Assembly (NCBI RefSeq): GCF_016756315.1
Contig: NZ_AP024235.1
Coordinates: forward strand, 3,596,001 to 3,660,000
DNA length: 64,000 bases
Direction: 5' to 3'
Source: Alteromonas sp. KC3
GTDB taxonomy: Bacteria; Pseudomonadota; Gammaproteobacteria; Enterobacterales; Alteromonadaceae
Shown here: positions 18,237-25,888 of the stretch, one piece after another
Numbering within the stretch: position 1 is the first letter of the stretch
Layout of the letters: every line of letters starts with the position of its first letter
Program-made: the position numbers and the translations under genes
The notes under the pieces: generated by a model
The model's database searches: none
Seen by the model: only the letters and a program-made list of their open reading frames with translations
What the model was told of the DNA's origin: nothing

Positions 18237-18270
18237 ATATCTGAAAATCAGATATCTAAAATTCAGATAT
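18237..18270. promoter_or_regulatory. Tandem operators between KAP operon and XRE gene
   Basis: ATATCTGAAAATCAGATAT (18237-18255) is a perfect 8-bp-arm inverted repeat. It overlaps by four bases a second, slightly imperfect one, ATATCTAAAATTCAGATAT (18252-18270), so half-sites recur about every 15 bases. The pair lies in the divergent promoter region, 35 bases before the XRE start. It is the expected binding site of that regulator. Confidence 0.7.
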
Positions 18271-18304
18271 AGAGTGACTGTCCGCCACTTAATGAGACGC
18301 GGAT

Positions 18305-18553
18305 ATGTCAAAGACACTGTATACACGCGAACACGATATTTTGTTGAAAGTTATCAGAGCGACCAGAGCAAAATCTGGGCTTACACAAGCTCAATGTTCA
18401 GCTGCGCTTGGTCGCCCACAATCCTTCATAAGCGATGTCGAGCGCGGAGTAAGGAGACTAGATATTATTCAACTAAGAGAACTGTGTCATGTCCTCAACC
18501 TTTCACTGCCGACTTTCGTCAAATTATTAGAAGATGAAATACGAAGAGGCTAG
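18305..18553 (+). CDS. XRE-family HTH regulator
   Basis: 82 residues, almost entirely one Cro/C1-type helix-turn-helix: LLKVIRATRAKSGLTQAQCSAALGRPQSFISDVERGVRRLDIIQLRELCHVL. Small stand-alone XRE proteins of this kind often repress a neighbouring defence operon. It is divergent from the KAP gene, and the tandem palindromes at 18237-18270 lie between them, so it probably controls both directions. Confidence 0.85.
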   Translation: MSKTLYTREHDILLKVIRATRAKSGLTQAQCSAALGRPQSFISDVERGVRRLDIIQLRELCHVLNLSLPTFVKLLEDEIRRG

Positions 18554-19106
18554 CATGACCATGCTTTGTTATATAACAAGCAAACTGCTGCGTTGAAGCA
18601 ATTCGCAATAGCAACTTTTAATTCATATTAACAGTAACTACTTTCAGTTAATGCCTATCGGAATTTTGCTGCCGTTAGGCTGCATTAACATGGAGTTATT
18701 TTTCGTTATTATCTATGATCGGATATCGGTCTAGGGAAGCTGTTAACAGTAACTATTTTAAATTTAATGGCATGCTGGCTGAATGGATGTGAAGTGGACA
18801 GAATTTCACCCTGAAATTCCCCCTTTTAAATAATTGTCCCGTAACATCTATATCACCTTGTAAGGTCGCGCCTTCCCCTAAGGTTGTTATCAAATCTGTA
18901 TATTTGGGATTATCTTATGAACAAAAAACCTAACATATATTTACATTGATTTTCTATTTGATCGGGTTGGATTTACTTCAGATTTTTACTTGCGTTATTT
19001 TCAAATAACTTTGTAAACATAAAAAAAAGAAAAATGACACAAAAAAACTTGTCCTTTTAACTATGCAGTATCTTTTTAAGAGAGATTTTGAAGAAGCACG
19101 TTCTTG
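18554..19106. other. Noncoding stretch with two copies of a dispersed repeat
   Basis: No gene seen. Two related units lie here: about 18586-18665 (CTGCGTTGAAGCAATTCGC, then TTAACAGTAACTACTTTC) and about 18668-18770 (GCCGTTAGGCTGCATTAAC, then GCTGTTAACAGTAACTATTT). The first matches 40967-41065 and the second matches the reverse complement of about 38178-38283. The remainder is AT-rich and featureless. Confidence 0.5.
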
Positions 19107-19289
19107 TTACTGATCAAAGCTACTATCTAAATAAACACTTTGAATAAAATCAATCTCTTCTGGTGTTAATACGTTAGAGACGCACTTAAATTGCCTATCG
19201 AAATATCTAGAAAGGAGTTTATGTAACTCGCTACTAGTCAGAGACTTTTTGCCGTCTAAGTATTCTCTTATCTCATCTGCACACTGCAT
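19107..19289 (-). CDS. Small uncharacterised protein
   Basis: 60 residues, helical and acidic, not recognised (DEIREYL, ELHKLLSRYF, TPEEIDFIQSVYL). AAGG lies six bases before the ATG. It follows the EAL gene after 11 bases on the same strand and is probably the last gene of that operon. Confidence 0.5.
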   Translation of the reverse strand: MQCADEIREYLDGKKSLTSSELHKLLSRYFDRQFKCVSNVLTPEEIDFIQSVYLDSSFDQ

Positions 19290-19300
19290 TATTTATAACC

Positions 19301-19990
19301 TTACTTAACTAACTTTTTCTGTTCTAACTCTCTAAAAAAAAAGCCCTGCATTAATAAATTTAGTTCCTTACAGAATATGTATTTTTCAAAACAATCTACT
19401 CCTTCTACAATTACATTGTCAGCCTTTTTGCATAGATTACTTAGTAAACAACTCAATAGTTTTTTATCTTGATAGAAAAGTTGCCAAAAAAGTTCTTTAG
19501 ACAATTTTATTGCGTCAAAACTGCATTTTTCTAACGTATCAAAATTAGAGAAGCCATTGCCAAAGTCGTCTAACCAAATTGAGACATTAGGATGTGCTGT
19601 GAGCGCCTTGATTGCTCCAACATTTTCTGGCGAGGTATCCATTGATTCTGAGATTTCCAGTGCAATATGCAAACCTCTGAAGTCTTCTATTAACAAAGTG
19701 AGATACGCCGATTTAAGAAATTCTCCGTTCACATTGAATGAAACTTTTTTTATACCTCTTTGAGATATTTCTGAGAGAACGTCTCTCAAATAGCAGAAGT
19801 AATTAACTCTCGAAAACCTGTAAAAAAACTGTTCACTATCCTGTTGGTCTTCCGATAAAAATACTGACGTGAGGATTTCATAATAGTTATTCTCAGAACC
19901 AATAGTTCTGGTAATACACTCTAGTCTAGGTACAAGGTCGTACTCTAATTCCCTACTAGAAAAACTTCGGGTAGACAGCACTATCTCCAT
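19301..19990 (-). CDS. EAL-domain protein with altered first motif
   Basis: 229 residues, a stand-alone EAL domain. Matches to the c-di-GMP phosphodiesterase fold: ELEYDLVPRL (EAL motif changed to EYDLV), VSFNVNGEFL (metal Asn), ALEISES (Glu), WLDDFGNGF (two Asp), AIKLSKEL (Lys), IVEGVD (Glu) and LMQGFFF (Gln). Most ligands are kept, but the first motif and several flanks differ, so the protein may bind rather than cut c-di-GMP. It starts right at the stop of the wHTH gene (TAAATG) with GAGGT upstream. Confidence 0.75.
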   Translation of the reverse strand: MEIVLSTRSFSSRELEYDLVPRLECITRTIGSENNYYEILTSVFLSEDQQDSEQFFYRFSRVNYFCYLRDVLSEISQRGIKKVSFNVNGEFLKSAYLTLLIEDFRGLHIALEISESMDTSPENVGAIKALTAHPNVSIWLDDFGNGFSNFDTLEKCSFDAIKLSKELFWQLFYQDKKLLSCLLSNLCKKADNVIVEGVDCFEKYIFCKELNLLMQGFFFRELEQKKLVK

Positions 19991-20419
19991 TTAAAAACCT
20001 ACCTCTGTCAGCATATAACCTACTTTTCGTTGGTTTAATATATGTACACCAGTACTTGTTAGCGCAGTTCTGAGCTCAGAAATTACGACATTCACATTAT
20101 TTTCAACTCTTGGATAATCACCCCAGACGTATTTCATAATGTCGTCTTTGCTGACAAACTCATCAGTATTTCTCTGTAATAGGCACAGAGCTCTTCCAGC
20201 AGAATAAGAAATTTTGAAGTTCCCTCTGTTTGTGTAAAGAAAACCGGAGTCAAATTTAACTAATGAACTTACTACAAAACTTCGACTTGGATACAAAGAG
20301 CATTTAAAGCAGTGTTGACTGCAAAACTTATTACTTAACACTTTATTTGCAATCTTTCGATTATCACGTAGGTACTCGTCTCGTGTTAAAAAAATAATAT
20401 TTGAAGTAGTTTTAGACAT
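19991..20419 (-). CDS. Winged-helix (OmpR/CadC-type) DNA-binding protein
   Basis: 142 residues. The C-terminal part (about residues 65-140) is a trans_reg_C winged helix: FKISYSAGRALCLLQRN, FVSKDDIMKYVWG, VENNVNVVISELRTAL and the hairpin ILNQRKVGYMLTE. The N-terminus carries CSQHCFKC (four Cys/His), possibly a metal or redox site. No membrane segment. It is sandwiched between HD-GYP-like and EAL genes and may be the output regulator of this signalling operon. Confidence 0.75.
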   Translation of the reverse strand: MSKTTSNIIFLTRDEYLRDNRKIANKVLSNKFCSQHCFKCSLYPSRSFVVSSLVKFDSGFLYTNRGNFKISYSAGRALCLLQRNTDEFVSKDDIMKYVWGDYPRVENNVNVVISELRTALTSTGVHILNQRKVGYMLTEVGF

Positions 20420-20497
20420 AAAAAACTCCCTGATCCCTTAATGGAGTAAGAATAACTGCATTGGTCATAAAAGAAATTTTTATAAAAATTATAAATT

Positions 20498-21490
20498 TTA
20501 TAAAATAAGTGTTTTAATCCGTGATTCTTGGATAACTTCTATTTTTTGGTGTTGCTTTGAGAAGGCAATTATGCTTCCGCTTTCAACATGCATCTCTTTC
20601 ACTAGATATAGCGTTCCATTTGATTCAGCTACACAGCTGCCTTTAGGAAATAACCTTAGAAATAAGCATAACTTCTTGAATATGATTGGGTCGATCACTT
20701 CATTCAACGCCATGTTTTGCATGTCGTTAATAGTTTCATATGGTGACTTTTTAGCTTGATAACGTCGCCCAGAGGTCAACGCCTCGTAGGTATTCAGAAC
20801 TCTTAGAATTCTCGCACCAAGCTTGATTTGACGGCCTTTCAGACCACTAGGATAACCAGTACCATTAAAATTTTCATGGTGTTGGACTATAAGTGTTATT
20901 AGCGAACCCGATATGTTGGATTCACTAGCAATTTTCGCTGATTCAATGGGATGTTTTTGAATAAGTCCTCTTTGATATTGCGTGACTAACCTCCTAGAGC
21001 CCAACAATACTGGCTGCATTGCCATAGAAATGTCGATTAAGAATGCAGCATTGCAATATTCAATCGTCTTGCATCTGGTAAAGGTGAGATAATTACAAAA
21101 ACTAGCTGTTAGACAAACAAGCTTTACCGCTCGCTTGAAGAGCTCATTTTCAGAACGAATCAAGTTTGCACATGTCTTATGACAGAAGTTTCCCTCTATT
21201 ACTTGAGAAACAATCGCGTTGACACGTGAAACTACTGAAGCTTCATTTATCAATCCCGAACTAACTATTTCGGAAAATATGATTTTTAATAATTTGACGT
21301 TTTTCTTAGTTAGTCTAGAGTTTTTATTTAAGCTTATAACATAAAGATTTTTGTAGGCAGCTAAATCTTTAATATCCTTATTTGATTTAACTTTTTTAAA
21401 ATTTGTTATATATGGGGTGTGAAACCAATTTTTAAATACAAATACCAAATCACCGAGATTCAAATCGGCTGGTTGAATTTTTTTAAACAT
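20498..21490 (-). CDS. HD-GYP-like protein lacking the HD dyad
   Basis: 330 residues. The C-terminal half keeps the GYP part (HHENFNGTGYPSGLKG, KLGARILRVLNTYEALTSGRRY) and the HP motif (QKHPIESAKIA). The canonical HDIGK is replaced by IDISM, and the later VxDxYDAL by VLNTYEAL, so key metal ligands are missing. It is probably a binding or regulatory derivative, not a c-di-GMP phosphodiesterase. First gene of the leftward operon with the wHTH and EAL genes. Confidence 0.75.
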   Translation of the reverse strand: MFKKIQPADLNLGDLVFVFKNWFHTPYITNFKKVKSNKDIKDLAAYKNLYVISLNKNSRLTKKNVKLLKIIFSEIVSSGLINEASVVSRVNAIVSQVIEGNFCHKTCANLIRSENELFKRAVKLVCLTASFCNYLTFTRCKTIEYCNAAFLIDISMAMQPVLLGSRRLVTQYQRGLIQKHPIESAKIASESNISGSLITLIVQHHENFNGTGYPSGLKGRQIKLGARILRVLNTYEALTSGRRYQAKKSPYETINDMQNMALNEVIDPIIFKKLCLFLRLFPKGSCVAESNGTLYLVKEMHVESGSIIAFSKQHQKIEVIQESRIKTLIL

Positions 21491-21827
21491 GAATTTTGCA
21501 ACATATTGTAATTATAAATGCCGCATAGCCTTCCCATTGGCCTTTAACATCCCTGATATTTATAGTATTAAGTTGTTCCTGCTATTGTCACCTCTAATTT
21601 ATTAAACGAACAGTATTAATGCTTCAGCACTTACTATCAATACTACTTTAGTTTAAAAACTATTGACTTAGTTAGGTTGGGGAAACTGTAGATACGACCC
21701 ACTAAGGAGAAAGTGGACAAACAAGGAATCAGTAGTGCAATAAATTGCGATTAGAAATCCAAGCACAGTGACATGGAAGCGCCTAACATCAATCGATTGA
21801 AAGAGCTAAAAAGAATGTTCGCGGACG
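21491..21827. other. Intergenic region, nothing identified
   Basis: AT-rich stretch upstream of the HD-GYP-like gene and downstream of the DUF429 gene, both on the minus strand. The promoter of the signalling operon should lie here, but I see no convincing box, repeat or gene. Confidence 0.4.
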
Positions 21828-22829
21828 CTAGCTCATAAATCGGCGCTTGAACTCTCTTTTTCTTGCCTCAGGCTCGACCTCTGTTAATCCAGTGCAGCGA
21901 TGCGCGGCATGCGCATCCCACCCAAACGGCCAGCGTTTAAATTCATGTTGATGACAGGCTGGGCAGGCACGCTGATGGTCTGCATTGGAAACAGGCTGCT
22001 TTTTCTTTGTTGTGGTTTTAGGCTTTGTCGTTGGATTTTCCGTTGGACTGTTTATCGGCTTAATTTTTGGTATCCAGATAGCATCGTCTTTCTCAGGGTC
22101 ACCAAAACAGATGCGTTCCTGTTCAGGTAAGCTTGCTACCCATGCCGCACTGTAGGCGTCCACTCTGTCATGCATCGGTCCAAGGCACATATTGTCTGCT
22201 TGCGACCAATCGTCGTCAGTTTTAGGCCAACCGGTGTAATGCGACATGGCAGACAATTGCAATTCTGCCTGATTTCCTTTGCTTTTGTGGATGTCAGCAA
22301 CACCTAACTGTTTGACTGTCGCGTGGGGATAGACTTCTATGCATTCGGCGACTTTGCTTAGCCGTTCGTTCAACGCAAAACCCAACAGCATAAAGATTTG
22401 GTGGGCATGTGGTAGGTTTTGTATTGGCTTACCCGCCTCAAGATGTGCAATACCTTTCGCTTTAATCACCTTAAAGTCATTGGCAGAAGGTGTGGTGTAA
22501 CAACTAATACTTGCTCTATCGAGCGCCTGTTCTGCAAATCTACGCTTAAGATGGTTATCCCTTGGCCGAAGCGGAGAGTCGATACCTATTCGGATTGGGC
22601 TTAAATGGAATGCGTCGCATACCGTTTCTATGTAACTGGCGACATTTTCTGCAAATGCCTGATTAACCTTGTCATCCAAGGTCCGTCCGTTGCCTAAACC
22701 TCTCGGTGGTTTTATTGGGTAGCTGGCTAACGGGAACGGTATTAGTCGCCCATTTTCTTGAGTACAAATCACCAATGGCAGGTACTTGCCTTTGGCACAA
22801 GCGACATCGATACCGATAAACACGTCCAT
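21828..22829 (-). CDS. DUF429-like RNase H-fold protein with C-terminal zinc motif
   Basis: 333 residues. The N-terminus FIGIDVACAKGKYLPLVI and the later RIGIDSPLRPR, CIEVYPHATVKQLG and HDRVDAYSAAWVA follow the DUF429 pattern, an RNase H-like fold with acidic residues. A Pro/Lys/Thr-rich linker (about residues 255-280) leads to a small CPACHQHEF...HRC cluster, probably zinc-binding. Function of the family is unproven. It is divergent from the Mrr-like gene. Confidence 0.7.
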   Translation of the reverse strand: MDVFIGIDVACAKGKYLPLVICTQENGRLIPFPLASYPIKPPRGLGNGRTLDDKVNQAFAENVASYIETVCDAFHLSPIRIGIDSPLRPRDNHLKRRFAEQALDRASISCYTTPSANDFKVIKAKGIAHLEAGKPIQNLPHAHQIFMLLGFALNERLSKVAECIEVYPHATVKQLGVADIHKSKGNQAELQLSAMSHYTGWPKTDDDWSQADNMCLGPMHDRVDAYSAAWVASLPEQERICFGDPEKDDAIWIPKIKPINSPTENPTTKPKTTTKKKQPVSNADHQRACPACHQHEFKRWPFGWDAHAAHRCTGLTEVEPEARKREFKRRFMS

Positions 22830-22957
22830 GTTTGCCTCTCCTATTTCTCAAAAACCTACCGTCTATTGTTAGACGATACTACACGATTGAAATTAATACC
22901 CAATCAAGATATTGCCTGAGTTAATATATTTTTGATATTTAACAAGGATGTTCAGTT

Positions 22958-23725
22958 ATGCCTAGAAAAAATACTTCTTTTGCTGACCTTCTTTTCCAAG
23001 CGCCATGGTGGGTTTCGGTTATAACAGCAGCTATTACCTATGTTGTAATGGGTCAGGTACTGCCTTCCGTTGAAACTGATAACCAGCTTATCAACATGGT
23101 ATTTAAGGCACTCGCTATTCCTGCGCCTTATTTTGCACTTTTCATATTACTCATCGCGCCTTTTTCGTTTTTTAATGCGCGTCGGAAAGCCAAGCAATTA
23201 GATGCGCAAAAGAGTATTGAAACCATCAGACAACTGCATTGGCGCAATTTTGAGGAGCTAGTGGCAGAAGCCTATCGAAGACAAGGGTATCAAGTAACCG
23301 AAGGTAGCTTTGGTGCTGACGGTGGAATTGACCTAGAACTGAGGAAAGGCGAAGGGCTTATTCTCGTTCAGTGCAAACAATGGAAGGCACAAAAAGTTGG
23401 TGTCAGTGTGGTACGCGAGATGTTTGGTGTATTAACCGCCAGTAATGCAGACAAGGTTATTGTCATCTGTTCAGGCAGATTCACCCAACAGGCAATAGAC
23501 TTCGCATCTGATAAACCAGTGACTCTCATTGACGGAAATGAACTGCTATCTCTTATTCATGAAGTGCAAACAGAACCAAAAGTAGAAACGGTTAAACAAA
23601 ACGTCTGCCCTAGGTGTGGTAGTGAGCTTGTAGAACGGCAAGCAAAACGTGGCGCTCATGCTGGAAACGTCTTCTTGGGTTGTTCTGCCTTCCCCAAATG
23701 CCGTTACACCGAAGAATTATTTTAA
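22958..23725 (+). CDS. Mrr-type restriction endonuclease with membrane helices and zinc ribbon
   Basis: 255 residues. Two hydrophobic segments (about 18-35 and 52-72) are followed by an Mrr_cat domain: WRNFEELVAEAYRRQGY, GADGGIDLEL (Asp) and LVQCKQWK (QxK). The C-terminus is a topoisomerase-type zinc ribbon (CPRCGSEL...GNVFLGCSAFPKC). Mrr-type nucleases attack modified or foreign DNA. AAGGA lies upstream of the ATG. It has a close paralogue in island 2 (43379-44137). Confidence 0.85.
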   Translation: MPRKNTSFADLLFQAPWWVSVITAAITYVVMGQVLPSVETDNQLINMVFKALAIPAPYFALFILLIAPFSFFNARRKAKQLDAQKSIETIRQLHWRNFEELVAEAYRRQGYQVTEGSFGADGGIDLELRKGEGLILVQCKQWKAQKVGVSVVREMFGVLTASNADKVIVICSGRFTQQAIDFASDKPVTLIDGNELLSLIHEVQTEPKVETVKQNVCPRCGSELVERQAKRGAHAGNVFLGCSAFPKCRYTEELF

Positions 23726-23734
23726 GGAAAATAG

Positions 23735-24484
23735 ATGAAAGACTTGGATGTTCACAAAAAAGTAGCGGTACTTATTGATGCTGATAACGCCCAACTATCG
23801 AAGTTATCTGCCATTTTGGATGAGATATCAGCGCACGGTCATGTGCTTATCAAGCGTGCCTATGGTGATTGGTCTGTTGAAGCCCTTAAGAACTGGAAAA
23901 CGTCACTCAATGAGTTAGCCATCCAGCCTATTCAACAATTTGCCTATACCACCGGAAAGAACTCTACCGACGCGTCCATGATCATAGATGCGATGGATTT
24001 ACTCTATTCTGAAAAAATCGATGCATTTGCATTGGTATCCAGTGATAGCGATTTCACCAAGCTTGCGTCACGTTTGAGGGAGTCAGAGAAGTTTGTCTTT
24101 GGTGTAGGTGAAAAGAAGACACCAGTGTCGTTCAGGAATGCCTGTGATGACTTTATCTTTACGGAAAACCTTGAAGCCGGAAAAGTATCTAAATCAGGGA
24201 AGTCCAAGCAAACAGGAACTAATACTTCCAATGGCGCAGAAGAGTTAATACCGGCACTTCTTAAAGCATGGGAGCTCTATCAAAATGACGATGGATGGGT
24301 GAATGCGGGCCCCGCTGGTAGCTTCCTAAAACGTGCGAAGCCTGACTTTGATCCAAGAACTTATGGTGCAGCAAAAGTTACCGATATTATTTCAAGTCTG
24401 TCTACCGTCTTTGAAATGACGAGACAAAAAGGAAAAGGGACGACACAAATCATTCTGTACCGCCCCATCTTCGCAACATCTTAG
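23735..24484 (+). CDS. NYN (LabA/PIN-like) nuclease with C-terminal OST-HTH/LOTUS domain
   Basis: 249 residues. The N-terminal NYN domain shows VAVLIDADNAQ, KRAYGDW, KNSTDASMIIDAMDLLY and FALVSSDSDFTKLASRLRE, the acidic residues of a PIN-like RNase. After a Ser/Gly linker the C-terminus (about residues 165-245) looks like an OST-HTH/LOTUS domain (DDGWVNAGPAGSFLKRAKPDFDPRTYGAAKVTDII), which binds RNA. AAGGA precedes the ATG, nine bases after the Mrr-like gene, so the two are probably co-transcribed. Confidence 0.85.
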   Translation: MKDLDVHKKVAVLIDADNAQLSKLSAILDEISAHGHVLIKRAYGDWSVEALKNWKTSLNELAIQPIQQFAYTTGKNSTDASMIIDAMDLLYSEKIDAFALVSSDSDFTKLASRLRESEKFVFGVGEKKTPVSFRNACDDFIFTENLEAGKVSKSGKSKQTGTNTSNGAEELIPALLKAWELYQNDDGWVNAGPAGSFLKRAKPDFDPRTYGAAKVTDIISSLSTVFEMTRQKGKGTTQIILYRPIFATS

Positions 24485-24485
24485 G

Positions 24486-24782
24486 CTAATCGATATCCCA
24501 AGGCGGAAGGTCATCATCAATAACGGCTGACCGTTTGATGGGTTTCTGCTTCTTGGGTTTGGATTTCGGTTTAGATATCGCTTTCTTTTCCTTTAGATAA
24601 CGATGGTAAGCACGCCTTGCCTTTTCGAGGCTCGGAAAACCTTTGTGCTTGTTATTGCTATAACCTTTAACTTGGTCTTCCGTCTCTTCCCAAGTGGTGT
24701 AACCCCCTGGCTTAACACCTTCGAAAACAACATAAGCTGCATGTCTACGGGAAAGTTTTATATCGTCAAAACCTCTTGGCAT
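24486..24782 (-). CDS. Viroplasmin/RNase H1 N-terminal-domain protein
   Basis: 98 residues from the ATG at 24782 (AAGGA upstream); an ATG at 24809 would add nine residues. Residues about 15-55 match the RNase HI N-terminal (viroplasmin) fold that binds RNA-DNA hybrids: AAYVVFEGVKPGGYTTWEE and GYSNNKHKGFPSLEKARRAY. No catalytic RNase H domain follows, only a Lys/Pro-rich tail ending DDDLPPWDID. It ends two bases from the convergent NYN gene. Confidence 0.75.
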   Translation of the reverse strand: MPRGFDDIKLSRRHAAYVVFEGVKPGGYTTWEETEDQVKGYSNNKHKGFPSLEKARRAYHRYLKEKKAISKPKSKPKKQKPIKRSAVIDDDLPPWDID

Positions 24783-24847
24783 AATCCTGTCCTTACTGTG
24801 TTTAATCATTCCCTAACTGTTTACAGTTTTCAGAAATGCCACTGGGT

Positions 24848-25255
24848 TTATTCGGAAATACTCACAGTGAAGGCCTCTAATTCAAGCAAGTAATACAAAA
24901 AGTTGCCTTCCCATATTTGATACATGTCTTTTGCCTGTTCGATAGGAAACACACCGAAGAGGTTTTGAAAGACACCTGATTGGAAATCGAAGTCGAGCTC
25001 TTTAGTCAGTTCCGCATAAGGTCCACTACCGATGTAAGCAAAATCGGTGATGTAGCAGAAATGCCACATGTTGTCGCGTTGTTCGAGCCTTATCTCGACC
25101 GGATGAAAACCCCCTCTTTTGACACAATAGTTGGGATCTCGAAAATTAAAAGTAACCGACTCGCTGTGCTGTTGGTTATTTCTTAAAAGATTATCAAGTT
25201 CATGAACAAATTTCGTAGAGACTGGCAACGCCAGCCCATCGTAATGAATACGCAT
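24848..25255 (-). CDS. DUF2787 family protein
   Basis: 135 residues from the ATG at 25255, preceded by GAGGT; an upstream ATG at 25348 is less likely. It has the DUF2787 pattern: TFNFRDPNYC, GGFHPVEIRLEQ, ITDFAYIG, ELDFDFQSGVFQ and YQIWEGNFLYYLLELEAF. The family is of unknown function and frequent in gammaproteobacterial mobile elements. Confidence 0.8.
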   Translation of the reverse strand: MRIHYDGLALPVSTKFVHELDNLLRNNQQHSESVTFNFRDPNYCVKRGGFHPVEIRLEQRDNMWHFCYITDFAYIGSGPYAELTKELDFDFQSGVFQNLFGVFPIEQAKDMYQIWEGNFLYYLLELEAFTVSISE

Positions 25256-25428
25256 AAAATACCTCGAATATATAGAAAGGATTTGATGTGCGCCTTTGGC
25301 ACTGGATTTGATGGAAGAAACTAATTTATTAGTATGCAGATAAGCCAAGCACCTATCTTTGCGGCAATACCTTATTGCTAGATGAATAAAAGCGGATAAG
25401 GCTATTTTTGTTATCCGCTTTCTACTCG

Positions 25429-25866
25429 CTATTGCTTAGCCTTCTTCGGCACAGCAGGTTTAAGTAAGAAGTCATCCAGCTCACCGGACTCTGTCGCTTT
25501 GATGATGGTGTCAATCACCTCAGGCAGTTTGGCCTTATCACCGACATCGATAGCAGGTTTGCCTTTTTGTATATCGATAGGCTTGTTGTTCACTTTGACT
25601 TCCAGATAGTAATGTTCGTCGCTGTCGTAATACCACGGCCTAACGCTGGTAGGTCGACGTTGAACGGTGACTTCGCCTGTTTCGGGATTTTTGACTTTCT
25701 TATCCCGAAAGGCTTCGAAGCGGCGGTTCTCAATCATGCAGACAGCCATCTCTTTTTGTTGCTCCAGCTTTTCGATAAGCTTGAGACGTTTGCCAAGAAC
25801 CGGTGGCTTTGGCTCGATTTTAGGACGAGCGATAACCTTGAGCGAACTCAATACTGATGTAGTCAT
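25429..25866 (-). CDS. Uncharacterised protein downstream of double AAA ATPase
   Basis: 145 residues, basic at both ends. Features: RPKIEPKPPVLGKRLKLIEKLEQQKEMA at the N-terminus, a beta-rich middle (RRPTSVRPWYYDSDEHYYLEVKVNNKPIDI), and a Lys-rich C-terminus. Possibly of the DUF6641 type, but I am not sure. It follows the AAA gene after 22 bases on the same strand and is likely the third gene of the recombinase/AAA operon. Confidence 0.6.
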   Translation of the reverse strand: MTTSVLSSLKVIARPKIEPKPPVLGKRLKLIEKLEQQKEMAVCMIENRRFEAFRDKKVKNPETGEVTVQRRPTSVRPWYYDSDEHYYLEVKVNNKPIDIQKGKPAIDVGDKAKLPEVIDTIIKATESGELDDFLLKPAVPKKAKQ

Positions 25867-25888
25867 GTTGTATACCTTCTAGGTTGGT

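Noticed and set aside
12745..18700. GTTAGGC motifs near gene starts (12790 region on the minus strand, 18674) suggesting integron cassettes
   Set aside because: No paired RYYYAAC...GTTRRRY attC structures and no integron integrase can be seen; the motif alone is too short.
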